Assembly: GCF_001039355.2 (NCBI RefSeq)
Contig: NW_019775557.1
Coordinates: 109,398 to 173,397, forward strand
DNA: 64,000 bases
Source: Lingula anatina
Lineage: Eukaryota; Brachiopoda; Lingulata; Lingulida; Lingulidae
Reading direction: 5' to 3'
This document shows, in pieces, positions 60,195 through 64,000 of the stretch. The stretch's first letter is position 1; the number at the start of each line of letters is the position of its first letter. The translations under genes were made by a program, and so were the position numbers. A model generated the notes under the pieces. The model made no database searches. It worked only from the letters and a program-made list of their open reading frames with translations, and was not told the origin of the DNA.

Positions 60195-61648
60195 CGGTCT
60201 TTCAACCACTATTCCAGCAAAAAAAGTAAAAGCTGCGCCATGCTTATTTTTATGTAAAGTATCCAGTTCTGCAAGGAAGCACAGCATAGAACACAGCAGC
60301 CTTTGTATTTTGCTAGAACCTGGTTGCACTTCTTGTGAACCTTAAATGTGAAATAGAAGAGATGATTTCTTTACAGCACCTCTCTAATCATCTCCTCTAT
60401 GAAACTGCAATCTGTATCATATGTACGATTTTATCAGTTTATACATGGTGCTCAATTTGTAACCTGACGTGGTGTGAAAAATGCATATATTTATGTACAA
60501 GCTTTATTTAATGTGTACTTTACATTTTTATCATACAGAGTAAAGTTTAAACTGCAAATGAGTAAGCACAAGTATTCCAATTCTATCATCTACGGCAATG
60601 TCTCATCATACGTTATTAACATATAGATTTTATAAATGTATGAAATGCCACTGGCATCAATTACAACACAGAGTTAATTCATACTTTATGAAGAGCTCAT
60701 CACAAGAACATGACAAATTATCAGTTGTGGAACCACAAATCTGCTGATATTTCATTAATCATGAAGAATTCCAGACTCATTAGTAAGCCTCTCAAAGTAT
60801 CTTGACACTGCATTAAACATTCTTATCTGCATGCAGCAGGGTCAAAACAGAAGAAACCACAGAAAATAATAAAATAAGCCAAAGCAACCATAAGTCATAT
60901 TTAACCCAATGTAGACCTGTCCTGCATGAGAAAAGGGTGTTTTTGCTACACAGAATTGTATAGTATTATATGTCAACAAAGCGATCTATGTCTAGACAAA
61001 ATAATATCAGAGCTGAAGAATGACACTTGTCTTGATTTTTTTCATACTAACATGACAGCAAATTCACAAATGTGTAATGATAAAAATGTTCAAAAGCCTC
61101 CTGTTGTTATAATCTCTCAGTATAACAGCCACAGGATTACAAACTGGTTGTCACATTAAACAAGGCATAATCTCTCTTACCCGGTGTGTGTAATGTCCTC
61201 AGCAATGTTTCCATCATGATTGATTAAAAATGATCTAATTTGCACTCTTTTCTTCGTAATACATTAATAGAAAATATCAGGTTTTGAAAAAACCAAAAGG
61301 TCATTGTAATCTTTGCTGTGCAATGTACAACGGAAAGCTTCTATGCTGAATATATAATTACTCATGTCAAAGTAATGAACTAATGTGGTTAGAATTTTTT
61401 TTAAAGAGAACTAACTTTTTTGAGAAGGGGAGGGGGGATATTCTACAAGTAAGTGAACCTTGGAGTTGCAACAGTGATGCACAGATATTGTGTGATATTT
61501 GCAAAATTTTGTCGTACCCCATTACTTTCTTTGCTTTATTCTATAGTAGCCTCCAACATGGAAAGAAATCGACAGTAATATAAAATGATTATGCAAATAT
61601 TACACATATTGTACGTGTGACAGTCTAACTGTCATTCCTCAGAGGCAA
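60195..61648. other. Intergenic region between GLCE and the caspase gene
   Basis: AT-rich, with no supported gene on either strand. Confidence 0.4.
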
Positions 61649-61763
61649 GGCTCAACAACAAGTTTTATCACCACATGTCCTTTGGACAGGTGGTCATAAA
61701 ATTTAAATTTAACCTGTCTGAACTGAAATTTTACCTGTCCCAGACAGGCGCCAGTGTTGAGCC
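61649..61763. repeat. Short inverted-terminus repeat, possible MITE
   Basis: Begins GGCTCAACA and ends with the exact complement TGTTGAGCC. The interior includes paired CCTGTC/GACAGG blocks. No clear target duplication. It lies just downstream of the caspase stop codon, probably in the 3' UTR. Confidence 0.45.
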
Positions 61764-61876
61764 CTGAAAGGTTCAATTTTTGTGGAATGACCCTTCTTTT
61801 TTATGGTGTATATATTTCAATGGACAAAAGTTGCACAGCAATCCCTCGCGATTCGTTGAGAAAGTATGTGAGAAAA

Positions 61877-63852
61877 TCACATCCTCGGGTAAAAGAACCA
61901 TTTCTTCCTCAGTGTGGTGACTGGAGCCGGCATCTGTTTCTTGTTACATGCAGATTCATAGGCTGTCGCAACTTTGTTATTAACCTGGAATCACAGATAA
62001 AAGTGGATCTTTAAAAAACTGGAAAATGTAAGTGTAGAAGGCATACAGCTTTTTAAAAAAATACGTGAATTATGTGAATGATCCAAGGGGCATAAATGCA
62101 ACACCCGTATATCTGAATTTTATGGAGAAATCCGTAAGACTTACCTATGTATTAAATAAAAATATGTAACCTAAAATTTATGATTGCAATAGTAATTTAA
62201 TAAGTAACCACTTGAGTCACCTTCTTACAAATTTCAGGCATTCCAACTTTTCAAAAGAAAAACAAAGAATCACCTTTTCGAAGTTGCAAGCCTCAGGCCT
62301 CTACCCCCAACCTTTCAGTCTTTCAAAAAAAAAAACTTTTTTGATATTGCTTGCTTCAGGCCTGTAACCCCTCCTCATCCCTCTTTCCCCAAGATCAAAG
62401 TGTACTCACTACTGTCATCATGGAGAGGAGGTCCTCTTTGTGGGCATACTTGTACAACACCGTACATAATTCCTGGATGAACCAACTCCCGCGCTCAGAG
62501 TTCCTCCATGACACAAAGCCTGTGGAGAAAATTAAAACAACTGCTGAAGCAAAAATCAACTAATATGCACATGAAATGAAACAAATCTCTTATAAAATAT
62601 TCATAATATTTTTTTTCTTTTAAACTTAAAATCATGTTTCACTCAGAAAATATGGACAAATTTACTTGAGAAATCAAACTAATCATAGATTACAAAGGAA
62701 GAATTTTCAAAAGTGCCAGATGTTGACATAAAATCTTTAAGGTTAATTGGAAAGAATTAAATATCCCTTGAAAATGTTTAAATGAAAACATTACTTTACA
62801 GTAATCAATTAGACTGACTTAAACGTCACATGTTTAGTCAATTCAAAGCTATGTTTGTATAAAAATTCTCTACATTCACAATTTTCCATGTGCATAAGCC
62901 CAACCAAAATTCTATACAAAATTATAAGTTCACATGTCTGCTTCACCCTAAATTTTTATCTCAGTTAAAGTATTCATTCATCTAGAACTGTACCTGTGCT
63001 AATATAAACACATTGTCTAAATTCATATTTTATAATATACATCAGCAAATCCAGAATTTCTCTACCTGGCACTGTGGCATAGGCCACCAACATGTCTGCT
63101 CCTTCTGGAAGCTTATGTCTCAAATTCTCGGTATCTCGGAGATGCATTTCCTGCAGTTGCTCTAACATCGAGGGGCCAACTACATTCAGGCTGGTTCGAG
63201 TGGCTGGAACAGGCCCAGCATCTCTACCAGAGGGCGCTGTTTCTCCATCCGTTGTTTCAAACCCACGGTTGAAATTTTCTGAATATGTCAAATTGTTGAA
63301 AATCAATACTGGTGTAAGTATGTAAATCAAGCTACATGTACAGCTGTTTTTGAAAATATATTGCATTTTTTTAATGGAAAAATATGAGCATGAATAAAAT
63401 GATTGTTGTCCATCTGGTGATAATGGCAAAAAAATTAAACTTATTTTGGTCAAATCAGACCTGATGAAGATATTACAAGTCATATCCAATTATGGCCATG
63501 GATAATACTTACTGCTGTACTTCTCAAAACAGATATCAATACAATAACTACTGATAAACATAAAATACCCCCAGAGTCAGTGGCACCATCTCTCTCTCTC
63601 TCATACTAGAATGGTTGACAAAGTATACTTACTTCCTCTACAGGCCTGTATCACAAACAACTTTGGTTTGCCTCTAAGGGCAGGGCAGTGGGCTCCATCA
63701 AAAAATTTTATCAGTTTGTCAATTTCCACCGGTACACAGTCAGTGCCATATATAACGTTTTCCGATCCGTGACTGAGGAGAACCACTATGGTGGAATCTA
63801 CATGTCTGTGACTGTCTCTTATAGAAAATCCTCTGATGGCATTTTCCATTTC
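61877..63852 (-). CDS. Caspase (executioner type), last four exons, 5' end outside window
   Basis: Cysteine protease of apoptosis. Exons in coding order: 63633-63852, 63066-63278, 62410-62519 and 61877-61984, with consistent phases (1, 1, 0) and good splice signals. Exon one of these holds the catalytic His in LLSHGSE and the catalytic Cys in FVIQACRG. The second holds the inter-subunit linker and the start of the small subunit (ADMLVAYATVPG). The third holds SWRNSERGSWFIQELC, which forms the substrate pocket, and KYAHKEDLLSMM. The last begins VNNKVATAYES and ends RKKWFFYPRM before TGA at 61877-61879. The prodomain and first part of the large subunit lie beyond 63852, so initiator versus executioner class cannot be settled; the sequence is nearest to caspase-3/6/7 in motif. 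The linker is about 25-30 residues longer than in caspase-3. Confidence 0.92.
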
Positions 63853-64000
63853 CTGAAGCACCAGGTTAATAGTATGCAATAAGAAAAATATGATGAAAAT
63901 TGATAAAAATTATTTGATGACAATTGGGTGGGCTGTCCTGTTTGCTGAATTTGTTGAGAAAATTGTAATAGTCATTTTTTTTTTAAACTGTGGCATTTCT

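Noticed and set aside
1-64000. CRISPR arrays, bacterial operons, rRNA, tRNA or viral genes
   Set aside because: No direct-repeat/spacer array, ribosomal or cloverleaf pattern, or viral polymerase or capsid frame was seen; gene structure is animal throughout.

Overview
This window is animal (metazoan) nuclear DNA. It has split genes with GT-AG introns, AT-rich non-coding sequence, many microsatellites and small non-autonomous DNA transposons. The gene content (a paired-box factor, heparan-sulfate C5-epimerase, TRIM-NHL proteins, DUF229 proteins, a MAJIN-like meiotic protein and a caspase) fits a marine invertebrate, perhaps an invertebrate deuterostome such as a hemichordate, echinoderm or lancelet. 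A lophotrochozoan cannot be excluded. Nothing in the sequence fixes the species. Isolated N bases at 46597 and 52223 suggest clone or patched assembly sequence.

Layout. (1) 5-23964, + strand: a six-exon Pax-family gene with a first intron of 18.4 kb. It predicts a 1064-residue protein with a complete paired domain (residues about 203-328) and no homeodomain. (2) 23965-29788: its 3' flank, with a hairpin and a 217-bp MITE. (3) 29789-36967: two intronless DUF229 (alkaline-phosphatase/sulfatase-fold) type II membrane protein genes, head to head. The - strand copy is intact; the + strand copy has a one-base frameshift just before its SDHG metal-binding motif. A second copy of the same MITE lies between them. 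(4) 40553-41389, - strand: a small protein built of six 36-residue RVKPEA repeats. (5) 42329-about 50000: a 4.27-kb tandem duplication, each unit carrying one single-exon TRIM-NHL gene. The first copy is broken by a 4-base deletion; the second encodes an intact 676-residue protein. (6) 52353-55275, - strand: a MAJIN-like (meiotic telomere-tethering) gene with a 759-bp TIR transposon in its predicted 5' intron. (7) 56190-59400, + strand: a complete five-exon D-glucuronyl C5-epimerase, 623 residues. (8) 61877-63852, - strand: the last four exons of an executioner-type caspase whose 5' end is outside the window.

The genes do not form a pathway; they are ordinary neighbours on a chromosome. The most unusual material is the long divergent Pax protein, the mosaic divergence of the DUF229 pair, the TRIM duplication in which upstream non-coding DNA is more alike than the coding DNA, and the RVKPEA repeat protein. 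Exon borders were set by reading splice signals and checking phase by hand. No homology search or transcript data were available.
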